From positions 1 through 64,000 of the forward strand of contig NZ_QJQX01000042.1 of NCBI RefSeq assembly GCF_013393185.1: DNA of 64,000 bases. The letters are read 5' to 3'. Source of the DNA: Sphingobium lactosutens. GTDB lineage: Bacteria > Pseudomonadota > Alphaproteobacteria > Sphingomonadales > Sphingomonadaceae. Both the position numbers and the translations under genes were made by a program. Of this stretch, positions 1 through 8,126 are shown one piece after another (position 1 is the stretch's first letter; each line of letters begins with the position of its first letter). The notes under the pieces were generated by a model. The model ran no database searches. It worked only from the letters and a program-made list of their open reading frames with translations, and had not been told where the DNA came from.

Positions 1-1440
1 CGCACCCTCTATGAGAAGATCTGGGACGCGCACGTTGTCGAACGGCGTCCCGATGGCACCTGCCTTATCTATATCGATCGTCACCTCGTCCATGAAGTGA
101 CGAGCCCGCAGGCGTTCGAGGGGCTTCGCCTCGCCGGCCGTAAGGTGCGCCGGCCCGATCTTACGCTCGCGGTGCCCGATCATAACCTGCCCACGACCCC
201 GCGCCGCGACGCGCAGGGCAATCGCATTCCCATCGCCGATCCCGAAAGCGCGCAGCAGCTGGCCGCGCTGGAACGCAATGCGCCCGAATTCGGGGTCCGC
301 CTGATCGGCGACGCTGATGCGGAACAGGGCATCGTCCATGTCGTCGGCCCGGAACAGGGCTTCACGCTGCCGGGCACGACTTTGGTCTGCGGCGACAGCC
401 ACACCAGCTCTCATGGTGCGCTGGGCGCGCTGGCCTTCGGCATCGGCACGTCGGAGGTCGAGCATGTGCTCGCCACCCAGACGCTGCTGCTGAAACAGTC
501 GAAGACGATGGCGGTCGTCGTCGATGGCGAACTTGCGCCCGGCGTCACGCCCAAGGATGTGGCGCTGGCGATCTGCGGCACGATCGGCACGGCGGGCGGC
601 ACCGGCTATGTCATGGAATATCGCGGCTCCGTCTTCCGCGACATGTCGATCGAAGGGCGCCTGACCGTCGCCAATATGTCGATCGAGGCGGGCGCGCGCT
701 CGGGCCTGTTCGCGCCCGACGAAAAGACGTTCGCCTATCTGCGCGACCGCCCTATGGCGCCCAAGGGGGCGGATTTCGACGCAGCCGTCGCCTGGTGGAA
801 GACGCTCGTCACTGACGAGGGCGCGGTCTTCGACAAGACCGTGGTCATCGACGCCGCCGACATCGTGCCCAACGTCACCTGGGGCACCAGCCCGGAGGAT
901 GTCGTGCCCGTGACCGGCGTGGTCCCCGATCCGCAGAGCTTCGCCGACCCGTCCAAGCAGGCCGCCGCCCAGAAGTCGCTCGACTATATGGGCCTCGTCG
1001 CCGGGCAGCGGATGGAGGATGTCGCGATCGAGCATGTCTTCATCGGCAGCTGCACCAACAGCCGGATCGAGGATCTGCGCGCCGCCGCGTCGCTGCTCAA
1101 GGGGCGCCATATCGCCTCGGGCATCAAGCATGCGATGGTCGTCCCCGGCTCCGGTCTGGTCAAGCGGCAGGCGGAGGAGGAAGGCCTCGACCGCATCTTC
1201 CTCGACGCCGGTTTCGAATGGCGCGAGCCGGGCTGCTCGGCCTGCCTCGGCATGAACCCGGACAAGGTGCCCGCGGGCGAACGCTGCGCCTCGACCAGCA
1301 ACCGCAATTTCATGGGCCGTCAGGGACCGGGATCGCGCACCCATCTGGTGTCGCCCGAAATGGCGGCGGCGGCGGCCATCACCGGCCGCCTGACCGACGT
1401 TCGCGCGATGTTGAACGATAAAGAGGGGATGGTCGCATGA
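1..1440 (+). CDS. leuC: 3-isopropylmalate dehydratase large subunit (LeuC), 5' end cut by window
   Basis: Reading frame 1 is open from the first base and begins [13 protein letters not shown], which is the usual LeuC N-terminus a few residues after the start Met, so only a handful of codons are missing. It is the [4Fe-4S] aconitase-family subunit that isomerises 2- and 3-isopropylmalate in leucine synthesis, working in the cytoplasm as a heterodimer with LeuD. Visible family marks are [20 protein letters not shown], the cluster-cysteine stretch [12 protein letters not shown] and the second cysteine pair in [11 protein letters not shown]. The C-terminus GRLTDVRAM is typical. The stop codon overlaps the start of a small ORF, and leuD follows, so the three are probably co-transcribed. 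Confidence 0.97.
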   Translation, partial: RTLYEKIWDAHVVERRPDGTCLIYIDRHLVHEVTSPQAFEGLRLAGRKVRRPDLTLAVPDHNLPTTPRRDAQGNRIPIADPESAQQLAALERNAPEFGVRLIGDADAEQGIVHVVGPEQGFTLPGTTLVCGDSHTSSHGALGALAFGIGTSEVEHVLATQTLLLKQSKTMAVVVDGELAPGVTPKDVALAICGTIGTAGGTGYVMEYRGSVFRDMSIEGRLTVANMSIEAGARSGLFAPDEKTFAYLRDRPMAPKGADFDAAVAWWKTLVTDEGAVFDKTVVIDAADIVPNVTWGTSPEDVVPVTGVVPDPQSFADPSKQAAAQKSLDYMGLVAGQRMEDVAIEHVFIGSCTNSRIEDLRAAASLLKGRHIASGIKHAMVVPGSGLVKRQAEEEGLDRIFLDAGFEWREPGCSACLGMNPDKVPAGERCASTSNRNFMGRQGPGSRTHLVSPEMAAAAAITGRLTDVRAMLNDKEGMVA

Positions 1441-1550
1441 AGAAGATTTTCTGGCTGCTGACGCTGGGTGCGCTCGCCAGCGCGGCGATGGCCGCGACGC
1501 TGGGCCGCGCCGAAGACACGCCGGCGGCTGAGACGAAGAAGGTTCATTGA
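1437..1550 (+). CDS. small exported or membrane peptide (37 aa) between leuC and leuD
   Basis: An ATGA overlap with the leuC stop opens a 37-codon frame that ends in a TGATG overlap with the leuD start. The peptide begins [20 protein letters not shown] and continues with a short polar tail ([17 protein letters not shown]). It looks like a Sec signal peptide or a single N-terminal membrane helix: two lysines, a hydrophobic core, then AMA-A as a possible cleavage site. The perfect nesting between two coupled genes argues that it is translated. Its function is unknown. It could serve only as a translational coupler that carries ribosomes from leuC to leuD. Confidence 0.6.
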   Translation: MKKIFWLLTLGALASAAMAATLGRAEDTPAAETKKVH

Positions 1551-2155
1551 TGGAAAAGCTGAACGTCGTCGACGGCCGGGCCTATCCGTTCGGCATGAAG
1601 AATGTCGACACGGACATCGTTATCCCGGCGCATTGGCTCAAGACCATCTCGCGCTCCGGCCTTGGCAAGGGCGCGTTCGAGGTGCTGCGCAAGGAACCGG
1701 GCAACGTCTTCGACGATCCCGCCTATGCCGGCAGCCCGATCCTGATCGCGGGTGACAATTTCGGCTGCGGCTCCAGCCGCGAACATGCCGCCTGGGCGCT
1801 TGGCGACCTCGGCATCAAGGTGGTGATCGCGCCCAGCTTCTCCGACATCTTTTCCGGCAACGCGTTCAAGAACGGCATCCTGACCGTGGTCCTGCCGCAG
1901 GACGCGGTCGACCGCCTGTTGGAGGTAGCCCAGGGGATCAACGGAACGCCGGACCCGATCCATATCGATCTGGAACATCAGACCGTCACGACCCAGTTTC
2001 AGGATCGCTTCAGCTTCGAGATCGATCCCTTCCGCAAGCATTGCCTGCTGGGCGGACTGGATGAGATCGGCCTGACGCTCGGACAGGCGGGCATGATCAG
2101 CGCGTTCGAGGCAAAGGATGCGGGCCTGAGGCCCTGGCTCGTGCCTCAGGCCTGA
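1550..2155 (+). CDS. leuD: 3-isopropylmalate dehydratase small subunit (LeuD)
   Basis: Encodes 201 aa, the normal LeuD length, starting [20 protein letters not shown]. The family motif [16 protein letters not shown] is intact, as is the substrate-loop region [15 protein letters not shown]. It forms the swivelling domain of isopropylmalate isomerase with LeuC. The ATG at 1550 overlaps the stop of the small upstream ORF (TGATG); a TTG one codon earlier is in frame but less likely. The 3' end overlaps the convergent MarR-type gene by 10 bp, which marks the border between the leucine locus and the catabolic island. Confidence 0.97.
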   Translation: MEKLNVVDGRAYPFGMKNVDTDIVIPAHWLKTISRSGLGKGAFEVLRKEPGNVFDDPAYAGSPILIAGDNFGCGSSREHAAWALGDLGIKVVIAPSFSDIFSGNAFKNGILTVVLPQDAVDRLLEVAQGINGTPDPIHIDLEHQTVTTQFQDRFSFEIDPFRKHCLLGGLDEIGLTLGQAGMISAFEAKDAGLRPWLVPQA

Positions 2156-2667
2156 TTACGGCGCGCCCGCGTCGAGGCGAGCGGCGCAATACGCGCGGTG
2201 CGCGGGAGGAGCGGTTCGGCCTTGCCCTCTCGCACGCGGCAAATGATGGGATCGCCCCAATCCTCGTCGAAGGCCGCCTGCAACGCCCGCACATGCTTGG
2301 CGCCGATGCGTTTGGAGAGCATGTCGGTGAGCGCAACCACGATTTTCTGCGCATCCTGCCGCATCGCATTGCCCATCTCGGTCAGCTGGACCATCTTCAC
2401 CCGCTTGTCGTCGGGATCGTCGACCAGTTCGAACACCCCGCGCTCGACCAGCCCGGCGATGGTCGAATGCACCGCCTGCCGCGTCAGGCGCAGGCTGCGC
2501 GCGATATCGGACGGCCGGTTGATGTTGAGCTGGACATGCATCATCACCATAGATTCAGGCCGTGTCAGCTGCGGCCAGCCGCCTTCGCGCAGGCTGAGCT
2601 GCAAGCTCTCGTCGAACCATTCGAAGCTCTGAAGAAGTGGCACGATGAGATAGGCCACGGCATCCAT
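2146..2667 (-). CDS. MarR-family transcriptional regulator
   Basis: A winged-helix regulator of about 173 aa. The MarR core is clear: [23 protein letters not shown] is the recognition helix-turn-helix, and [20 protein letters not shown] is the wing with the family DDKR signature. The ATG at 2667 ([12 protein letters not shown]) has AAGGGGA about 10 nt upstream; an in-frame ATG at 2715 would add 16 residues but has no visible ribosome site. MarR proteins bind 15-20 bp palindromes as dimers and usually repress catabolic genes until a ligand binds, often an acyl-CoA. As the only regulator in the 2-22 kb island it is the natural candidate for the GTCA-N7-TGAC palindromes found in front of the neighbouring transcription units. 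That assignment is inference. Confidence 0.85.
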   Translation of the reverse strand: MDAVAYLIVPLLQSFEWFDESLQLSLREGGWPQLTRPESMVMMHVQLNINRPSDIARSLRLTRQAVHSTIAGLVERGVFELVDDPDDKRVKMVQLTEMGNAMRQDAQKIVVALTDMLSKRIGAKHVRALQAAFDEDWGDPIICRVREGKAEPLLPRTARIAPLASTRARRNQA

Positions 2668-2755
2668 AGACAATATTTCCCCTTGGCCGCCCATCGGCCC
2701 TGTCATTTCGTGCATAGCTATACCAGCGGGCCGGCTTTTGCCATGGCCTCTTATC

Positions 2756-3919
2756 TCAAAGAGACCGGGCGATCAGCAGCTTCATGATCTCCGACGTGCC
2801 GCCATGGATCGTGTCTATCCGGGCATCGCGGTAAAGCTGCGAAATCGGATATTCGTTCATATAGCCATAACCGCCGAACAATTGCAGGCAGCGGCTGACC
2901 GTCTCCAGTTCCGTCTCGGTGATCCACAGCTTGGCCATCGAGGCGGTCGTGGCGTCCAGCGTGCCGACCAGCAGCTTATCGACGCAACTGTCGATGAAGC
3001 TGCGCGCGATCACCGCCTTGGTCTTGGCTTCCGCCAGCACGAATTGCGTGTTCTGGAAATCCATCAGCGTCTTGCCGAAGGCGGTGCGATCCCGCGCATA
3101 ATCGACCGCCAACGCGATCGCCCGCTCCATGATCGCGAGGCCCATGGCGGCGATACCCAGCCGTTCCTGTGGCAGCATTGTCATCAATTGGGCAAAGCCC
3201 TTGCCCTCGATCCCGCCCAGCAGGTTGTCTGCAGGCACGCGGACATCCTCGAAGAAGAGTTCCGACGTGTCCTGCGCCTCGCGCCCCATCTTGTCGAGAT
3301 TGCGGCCGCGCCGGAATCCCGCCCGTTCGCCCTCCACCGCGATCAGCGAAATGCCGCGCGATCCGGCTTCCTTGTCGGTCTTGCAGACGACCAGGATGAG
3401 GTCAGCAGTCTGGCCGTTGGAGATGAAGGTCTTCTGCCCGTTGATGATATAATCATCGCCCTCGCGGCGGGCATGGGTGCGGATGCCTTGCAGGTCCGAT
3501 CCGGTGCCCGGCTCGGACATCGCGATGGCCAGGATCGTTTCGCCGCTCGCCACGCGGGGGAGCCATTGCGCCTTCTGGGCCTCCGTTCCGAAAGCGGCGA
3601 TATAGGGCGCAACGATCATATTGTGCAGCGGTACGCCCCAGCCTTCCAGCCCGCGCTTGCCGAATTCCTCGATGATGATGCGCTCATGGCGGAAATCGCC
3701 GCCCAGCCCGCCATATTGCGCCGGTACGGAGGCGCCGAGCATTCCGAACCGTCCCGCATCATGCCAGACCGACCGCTCCACCACCTTATCGCGCCGCCAT
3801 TTCTCATTGCGTTCCGCCGAGGCATGTTCGTCAAGAAATCTGGCGATGCTGTCGCGGTAGATCGCCAGATCCTCATCGGTAAAGTCCGAAGCGTTGGCGT
3901 GGAACGGAGAATCGGTCAT
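2756..3919 (-). CDS. acyl-CoA dehydrogenase, possible LvaC-like partner of the adjacent kinase
   Basis: 387 aa, full length for the family. FAD and substrate motifs are present: IAMSEPGTGSDLQGIRT, then ING-QKTFISNGQTADLILVV, and the C-terminal LFGGYGYMNEYPISQLYRDARIDTIHGGTSEIM. The base position near the C-terminus reads IHGGTSEI, with Gly where medium-chain enzymes have Glu, so catalysis would need another acid, as in IVD-like members. It is divergent from the APH-type kinase and shares its promoter, which holds a perfect 15-bp palindrome. In levulinate catabolism (LvaA/LvaC) and in mammalian ACAD10/11 an acyl-CoA dehydrogenase acts on the 4-phosphoacyl-CoA made by such a kinase. By analogy this enzyme may eliminate that phosphate; substrate not shown by sequence. 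Confidence 0.88.
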   Translation of the reverse strand: MTDSPFHANASDFTDEDLAIYRDSIARFLDEHASAERNEKWRRDKVVERSVWHDAGRFGMLGASVPAQYGGLGGDFRHERIIIEEFGKRGLEGWGVPLHNMIVAPYIAAFGTEAQKAQWLPRVASGETILAIAMSEPGTGSDLQGIRTHARREGDDYIINGQKTFISNGQTADLILVVCKTDKEAGSRGISLIAVEGERAGFRRGRNLDKMGREAQDTSELFFEDVRVPADNLLGGIEGKGFAQLMTMLPQERLGIAAMGLAIMERAIALAVDYARDRTAFGKTLMDFQNTQFVLAEAKTKAVIARSFIDSCVDKLLVGTLDATTASMAKLWITETELETVSRCLQLFGGYGYMNEYPISQLYRDARIDTIHGGTSEIMKLLIARSL

Positions 3920-3966
3920 GGAAAGGCGCCCTCTTATCTCTGAAAATTGCTGGAGCAGAATATATC

Positions 3967-3981
3967 GTCAAATAATTTGAC
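3967..3981. promoter_or_regulatory. perfect 15-bp palindrome, putative MarR operator, site 1
   Basis: GTCAAATAATTTGAC is a perfect 7-1-7 palindrome in the 110-bp divergent promoter between the acyl-CoA dehydrogenase and the kinase gene. Close relatives lie at 8047, 19512 and 21723, each in front of a different transcription unit of the same island, with a split version at 19378. The assigned regulator is inferred from proximity. Confidence 0.6.
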
Positions 3982-4029
3982 ATCAAGACTTCTCTGCCGC
4001 ATGTCGTCCCCATGGGAGAGAAACAGGAT

Positions 4030-5040
4030 ATGGAGCAGGGCCTCGGCCCGCAGGCTGTCGCCTTCGCGCTGGACCGGCTGGGGCCGGTGATGGCGCCGGA
4101 GGATGGTGCGATTTCAGCCTTGAGCCGGTTGACCGGCGGCGCCAGTCTGGAGACGTGGGCGTTCGATCTTGCTACCGCGCAGGGGCCGCGCCCGCTGATC
4201 CTGCGTCGCCGCGATGCGGTGGAGGATACGATCTTTTCGACCTCTTTGCCGCTGGCGACCGAGGCGGCGCTGCTGGAGCGTGCCTCCGCCGCTGGCGTGC
4301 CGGTTGCAGGACTGGTCAGGCTTTGCGAAGAGGCCGATGGTCTGGGCGAAGCCTATATCGTCACGCGGATTGCGGGCGAGACGCTGGGCCGCCGGATCGT
4401 CGCGGCCGAAAGCTTCGCGCCCGCCCGCGCCTTGCTCGGCGCACAGGCGGGGCAGGCGCTGGCAGCGATCCACCGCATCGACCCTGCGGGCCTGCCGCCG
4501 CTCGAAACACTCGACGCGCGTGGATCGCTGGCGCGTTATGAGGCGATCCACCGTCGCATCGGCGCGCAGCGCCCGGTGCTGGAGGCGGCCTTCCGCTTTC
4601 TCGACCGGGAGGCGCCGCCGCCGGTCGCGCCGCAACTGGTGCATGGCGATTTTCGCAACGGCAATCTGATTGTCGATCCCGACAAGGGGCTGGTGGCCGT
4701 GCTCGACTGGGAACTGGCCCATCTGGGCGATCCGGCAGAGGATCTGGGCTGGCTGTGCGTCAACAGCTGGCGCTTTGGCGAGACGGCGCTGCCGGTGGGC
4801 GGCTTCGCAACGCTGGAGGCGCTGCTTGATGCCTATCGCGCAGCGGGAGGCGATTCGCCGCCGGTCTCGCGCGTCCGCTATTGGCAGATGCTCGGTTCGC
4901 TCAAATGGGCGATCGTCTGTCTGATGATGTATGAGTCCTTTGCCAGTGGCGAGGAACGAACGATGGAGCGCGCCGCGATCGGGCGGCGCTTGAGCGAGTG
5001 CGAGGTCGATCTGCTCGCGCTGATGCAGGAGGTCGCATGA
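4030..5040 (+). CDS. APH-fold phosphotransferase, LvaA / ACAD10-11-like hydroxyacyl-CoA kinase candidate
   Basis: 336 aa with the aminoglycoside-phosphotransferase/choline-kinase fold. The catalytic loop LVHGDFRNGN lies at about residues 203-212, followed by the metal-binding Asp in VLDWELAHLGDPAEDLGWL (D226). This version is typical of the kinases encoded next to acyl-CoA dehydrogenases (LvaA in levulinate catabolism, the N-terminal domain of ACAD10/11), not of antibiotic-resistance enzymes. The known relatives phosphorylate the 4-hydroxyl of 4-hydroxyacyl-CoA. I use the ATG at 4030, which has GGGAGAG upstream; an in-frame ATG at 4012 lacks a ribosome site. The stop overlaps the next start (ATGA), so it is translationally coupled to the DUF6285-lyase fusion. 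The precise substrate is unknown. Confidence 0.82.
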   Translation: MEQGLGPQAVAFALDRLGPVMAPEDGAISALSRLTGGASLETWAFDLATAQGPRPLILRRRDAVEDTIFSTSLPLATEAALLERASAAGVPVAGLVRLCEEADGLGEAYIVTRIAGETLGRRIVAAESFAPARALLGAQAGQALAAIHRIDPAGLPPLETLDARGSLARYEAIHRRIGAQRPVLEAAFRFLDREAPPPVAPQLVHGDFRNGNLIVDPDKGLVAVLDWELAHLGDPAEDLGWLCVNSWRFGETALPVGGFATLEALLDAYRAAGGDSPPVSRVRYWQMLGSLKWAIVCLMMYESFASGEERTMERAAIGRRLSECEVDLLALMQEVA

Positions 5041-6302
5041 TCAGGCAGCCGGGCGCCGCGGAATTGGTCCAGGCCGTAATCGGCTGGCTGTCCGATCAGG
5101 ACGGTGCCGCCGCGCGCAGCCCCTATATGGTGCGCGTGGCGATCAACGCCCTGTCGATCGTCCAGCGTGAGCTGGAGCAGGGCGGGGCGGCGCAAGCGGA
5201 GGCGGCACGCCGATTGGCCGGACTGCTGGGCCATGGCGGCGATTTCGAGGCGCTGAACGCCGGGCTGGTCGACAGGATTCGGGCAGGCGCCATCGCGCCG
5301 GACGATCCGGCCTTGCTGGATCATCTCAGCCGCACCGCTCTGGCGATGATCGCCATCGATCAGCCGCGCTATCGCCATGCACTGGCCGCGCCGACGACGG
5401 AGGCCATGCTGCCTGCTCATCCGGTGACATTGGTTGAGGTATCGCCGCGCGACGGGCTTCAGAATGAAAAGACGATCCTGCCCACTGCGGCCAAGGTGGA
5501 ACTGATCTCCCGCGCCGTCGCGGCCGGGGTGAAGCGGATCGAAGTGGCAAGCTTCGTCCACCCCGGCAAAGTGCCCCAAATGGCCGATGCGGAGGCGGTG
5601 ATTGCCGCCCTGCCGAAGATGCCGGATGTCGAGACGATCGGGCTGGTGCTCAACAAGCGCGGCGCTTTGCGTGCTTTGGAAACGGCTGTCGATGAGATCG
5701 GCATGGTCTGCGTGGCGTCCGATGCCTTCGGTCAGCGCAACCAAGGGCAGACGGTGGAGCAATCGATCGCGGCGGCGGGTGATGTCCTGCGTCTGGCCCG
5801 CGATAATGGCCGATCGGCGCAGGTGACGGTCGCTGTGGCTTTCGGCTGCCCCTTTACCGGGCGCACCGATCCGGCGCGGGTGGTGGATATTGTGCGCCAG
5901 CTCGCCGCCTTCGCGCCGCGGGAGATCGCCCTTGCCGACACCATCGGCGTTGCCCGCCCCGCCGAAGTCACCGCGCTGATCGCGAAGGTGCAGGCGGAGA
6001 CCGGCGCCCTCCCGCTCCGTGTGCATTTCCACGACACGCGCGGTACCGGCGTCGCCAATGCAGTTGCGGCGATCGCGGCGGGCGTGCGGACGGTCGACGC
6101 AGCCATTGGCGGCACGGGCGGCTGTCCCTTTGCCCCCGGCGCGGCCGGCAATGTCGCGAGCGAGGATGTCGTCTATGCGACCGACGGCGCAACAGGCCTC
6201 GATCTTGCCGTGCTGATCGAGACCGCGGGCTGGCTTGCGCAGCAATTGGGCAAGGCTTCTGAGAGTTCGCTTGCCCATGCCGGCGACTTCAACAATTCTT
6301 GA
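5037..6302 (+). CDS. fusion of DUF6285 (LvaB-like) domain and HMG-CoA-lyase-like enzyme
   Basis: 421 aa with two parts. Residues 1-115 match DUF6285 in style (YMVRVAINALSIVQRELEQ, then ALNAGLVDRIRAGAI and a C-terminal DQPRYRHAL); this domain is normally a separate small protein encoded beside APH-type kinases. Residues 129-421 are a complete HMGL-type TIM barrel: VSPRDGLQNEK (catalytic Arg138 and Asp139), HFH at H330/H332 for the metal, and the active-site cysteine loop GGTGGCPFAPGAAGN (Cys363). HMG-CoA lyases cleave 3-hydroxy-3-methylglutaryl-CoA or similar tertiary 3-hydroxyacyl-CoAs to acetyl-CoA and a keto acid. The start is the ATGA overlap with the kinase stop; an upstream in-frame start would lie inside the kinase gene. 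The fusion ties the kinase step physically to a lyase step, which I have not seen described. Confidence 0.85.
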   Translation: MIRQPGAAELVQAVIGWLSDQDGAAARSPYMVRVAINALSIVQRELEQGGAAQAEAARRLAGLLGHGGDFEALNAGLVDRIRAGAIAPDDPALLDHLSRTALAMIAIDQPRYRHALAAPTTEAMLPAHPVTLVEVSPRDGLQNEKTILPTAAKVELISRAVAAGVKRIEVASFVHPGKVPQMADAEAVIAALPKMPDVETIGLVLNKRGALRALETAVDEIGMVCVASDAFGQRNQGQTVEQSIAAAGDVLRLARDNGRSAQVTVAVAFGCPFTGRTDPARVVDIVRQLAAFAPREIALADTIGVARPAEVTALIAKVQAETGALPLRVHFHDTRGTGVANAVAAIAAGVRTVDAAIGGTGGCPFAPGAAGNVASEDVVYATDGATGLDLAVLIETAGWLAQQLGKASESSLAHAGDFNNS

Positions 6303-6318
6303 ATCAGGAACCAGAAAA

Positions 6319-7086
6319 ATGAGCTATGACGCACCGGCGAGCCATGCCGGACGGACCATCTTCATCACCGGTGCCTCTTCGGGCGTGGGGGCCCATGCTG
6401 CCAAATTGCTGGCAGCGGCTGGCGCCCGCATCGTCGCGGGCGCGCGTCGCGCCGACCGCATCGCCGGATTGGTCGAGGAGATCGAGGCGGCGGGCGGCAC
6501 GGCCATAGCGGTGCCGGTCGATGTCGAGGATGCCGACTCGATCCGCGCCGCCTATGCCGTGGCGGAGGAACGGCTGGGACCGATCGACACCGTCATCGCC
6601 AATGCCGGAGTGAACAGCGAAGGTCCGGCGCTGACGCTGGAGGATGACGCCTTCGACCAGATCATGCGGGTCAATGTGCGCGGCGCCTTCCACACGGCCC
6701 GCGAAGGCGCCCGGCGGATGATCGCCGCAGGCGTGGCCGAAGGGCGCATCGTCTTCATCGCCTCGATCGGCGGGACCAAGGTGCAGCCGGGCCTTGCCGC
6801 TTATTGCTCCTCCAAGGCGGCGGTGGTGATGATGAGCCGCGCGCTGGCGGTTGAATGGGCGCGCTATGGCATCAGCGTCAACACCATCTGCCCCGGCTTC
6901 ATGCTGACCGAAATCACCCAGGACTGGTTCGGTACTCCGGCAGGAGACCGGATGATCCAGCATTTCCCCCGGCGCAGGCTGATGCCGCTTGAAGCGCTTG
7001 ATCCCTCGCTGCTCTACCTCACATCGACGGATGGCGGGCATACGACGGGCGCGACCATCGTGGTCGATGACGGTCAGTCGATATAA
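6319..7086 (+). CDS. short-chain dehydrogenase/reductase
   Basis: 255 aa classical SDR starting MSYDAPASHAGRTIFITGAS. The cofactor motif TGASSGVGAH, NAG (VIANAG), catalytic Ser in FIASIGG and YCSSK are present. It follows the fusion gene by 16 bp and is followed by the lactonase gene, so it belongs to the same transcript. In the levulinate (lva) pathway the SDR LvaD reduces a 4-keto acyl-CoA to the 4-hydroxyacyl-CoA used by the kinase. A matching role here is possible, but the residues do not fix the substrate. The start at 6319 places TGAS near the N-terminus as usual; a longer frame opening at 6235 overlaps the lyase and is rejected. Confidence 0.85.
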   Translation: MSYDAPASHAGRTIFITGASSGVGAHAAKLLAAAGARIVAGARRADRIAGLVEEIEAAGGTAIAVPVDVEDADSIRAAYAVAEERLGPIDTVIANAGVNSEGPALTLEDDAFDQIMRVNVRGAFHTAREGARRMIAAGVAEGRIVFIASIGGTKVQPGLAAYCSSKAAVVMMSRALAVEWARYGISVNTICPGFMLTEITQDWFGTPAGDRMIQHFPRRRLMPLEALDPSLLYLTSTDGGHTTGATIVVDDGQSI

Positions 7087-7109
7087 TTGACAATATTGGA
7101 GGCGGCCAT

Positions 7110-8018
7110 ATGAAGGTAGTCGCGGAGGGATTGCTGTTTCCAGAAGGTCCGGTTGCGCTACCCGATGGATCGGTCCTGATCGTCGAAACGAAGCGCGGCA
7201 CGCTGATCCGCGTCGCGCCTTCTGGCAGCGTCAGCGTCGTCGCCGAACTGGGCGGCGGCCCCAATGGCGCTGCTCTTGGCCCGGATGGCTGGGTCTATAT
7301 CTGCAACAATGGCGGCTTTGAGTGGCATGATCATGGCGGCGCCCTGATCCCCGGTGATCTGCCGGCGGACTATGTCGGCGGTTCGATTCAGCGCGTGCAT
7401 TGTGAATCGGGGGTGGTCGAAACGCTCTACACCGAGTGCGAAGGGCGGCCGCTGCGCGGCCCCAATGATCTGGTGTTCGATTCTTATGGCGGCTTCTGGT
7501 TCACCGACCATGGCAAGGCGACGCCAGATGGTCATGACCATGGCCGGATATTCTACGCGAAGGCCGACGGATCGGCCATTATCTGCGCCCTCGACCGGTT
7601 GCACGGTCCCAATGGCATCGGCCTGTCGCCTGACGGTGGGACGCTTTATTTCGCGGAGACGCCGACTGCGCGGCTCTGGGCCTGCGATGTGGCTGCACCC
7701 GGCCGACTTGGCGCGCCGCCCGCGCCCTGGATGCCCGCGCGTCTTATCGCGACCATGCCGGGCTATCAGATGTTCGACAGTCTGAAGGTCGAGGCGGACG
7801 GCCATGTCTGCGTCGGCACGTTGATCAACGGCGGCATCACGATTTTCGACGCGCAGGGCGCCAGCGAGCATCTCCCTTTCCCGGAACTGGCTATCACCAA
7901 TCTCTGCTTCGGCGGTGCGGATATGCGCGACGTCTGGGCGACGGCCTCCAGTTCCGGCCGCCTCTATCGCACCCGCTGGCCGCGCGCTGGACTGCCGCTG
8001 GAATATCAATCCGCTTAA
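7110..8018 (+). CDS. SMP-30/gluconolactonase-family lactonase
   Basis: 302 aa beta-propeller of the SMP-30/gluconolactonase/LRE family. Family signatures are GLLFPEGPVALPDGSVLIVE at the start, LRGPNDLVFDSYGGFWFTDHG in the middle (metal-ligand Asn/Asp) and HGPNGIGLSPDGGTLYFAET. The enzymes hydrolyse lactones with a divalent metal. GGAGG lies 7 nt before the ATG. Its place in a kinase/acyl-CoA-dehydrogenase cluster suggests that it opens a gamma-lactone to the 4-hydroxy acid that is later activated to a CoA ester. This is inference; the family also includes enzymes acting on sugar lactones and organophosphates. No signal peptide is visible, so it should act in the cytoplasm. Confidence 0.85.
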   Translation: MKVVAEGLLFPEGPVALPDGSVLIVETKRGTLIRVAPSGSVSVVAELGGGPNGAALGPDGWVYICNNGGFEWHDHGGALIPGDLPADYVGGSIQRVHCESGVVETLYTECEGRPLRGPNDLVFDSYGGFWFTDHGKATPDGHDHGRIFYAKADGSAIICALDRLHGPNGIGLSPDGGTLYFAETPTARLWACDVAAPGRLGAPPAPWMPARLIATMPGYQMFDSLKVEADGHVCVGTLINGGITIFDAQGASEHLPFPELAITNLCFGGADMRDVWATASSSGRLYRTRWPRAGLPLEYQSA

Positions 8019-8046
8019 AATAACGTCTGATCTCCAGATTAATCTC

Positions 8047-8061
8047 GTCAGATATATTGAC
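8047..8061. promoter_or_regulatory. putative MarR operator, site 2
   Basis: GTCAGATATATTGAC is an imperfect palindrome of the same length and arm sequence as site 1, 65 bp before the TonB receptor start, in an AT-rich 108-bp gap. Confidence 0.5.
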
Positions 8062-8126
8062 AAATAATTTTACAAAATGCACTTCTCCATCCACAACGCC
8101 GACACGGCAAATAAGAGAGGGTGAAG

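Noticed and set aside
4030..5040. Aminoglycoside-resistance phosphotransferase
   Set aside because: The motif set and the neighbours are those of the ACAD10/11-LvaA kinase group, and the gene is locked into a catabolic operon.
7084..7100. ATTGACAATATTGG before the lactonase gene as an operator
   Set aside because: Only one half of the GTCA-N7-TGAC dyad is present, and the gene is probably reached by read-through from the SDR.
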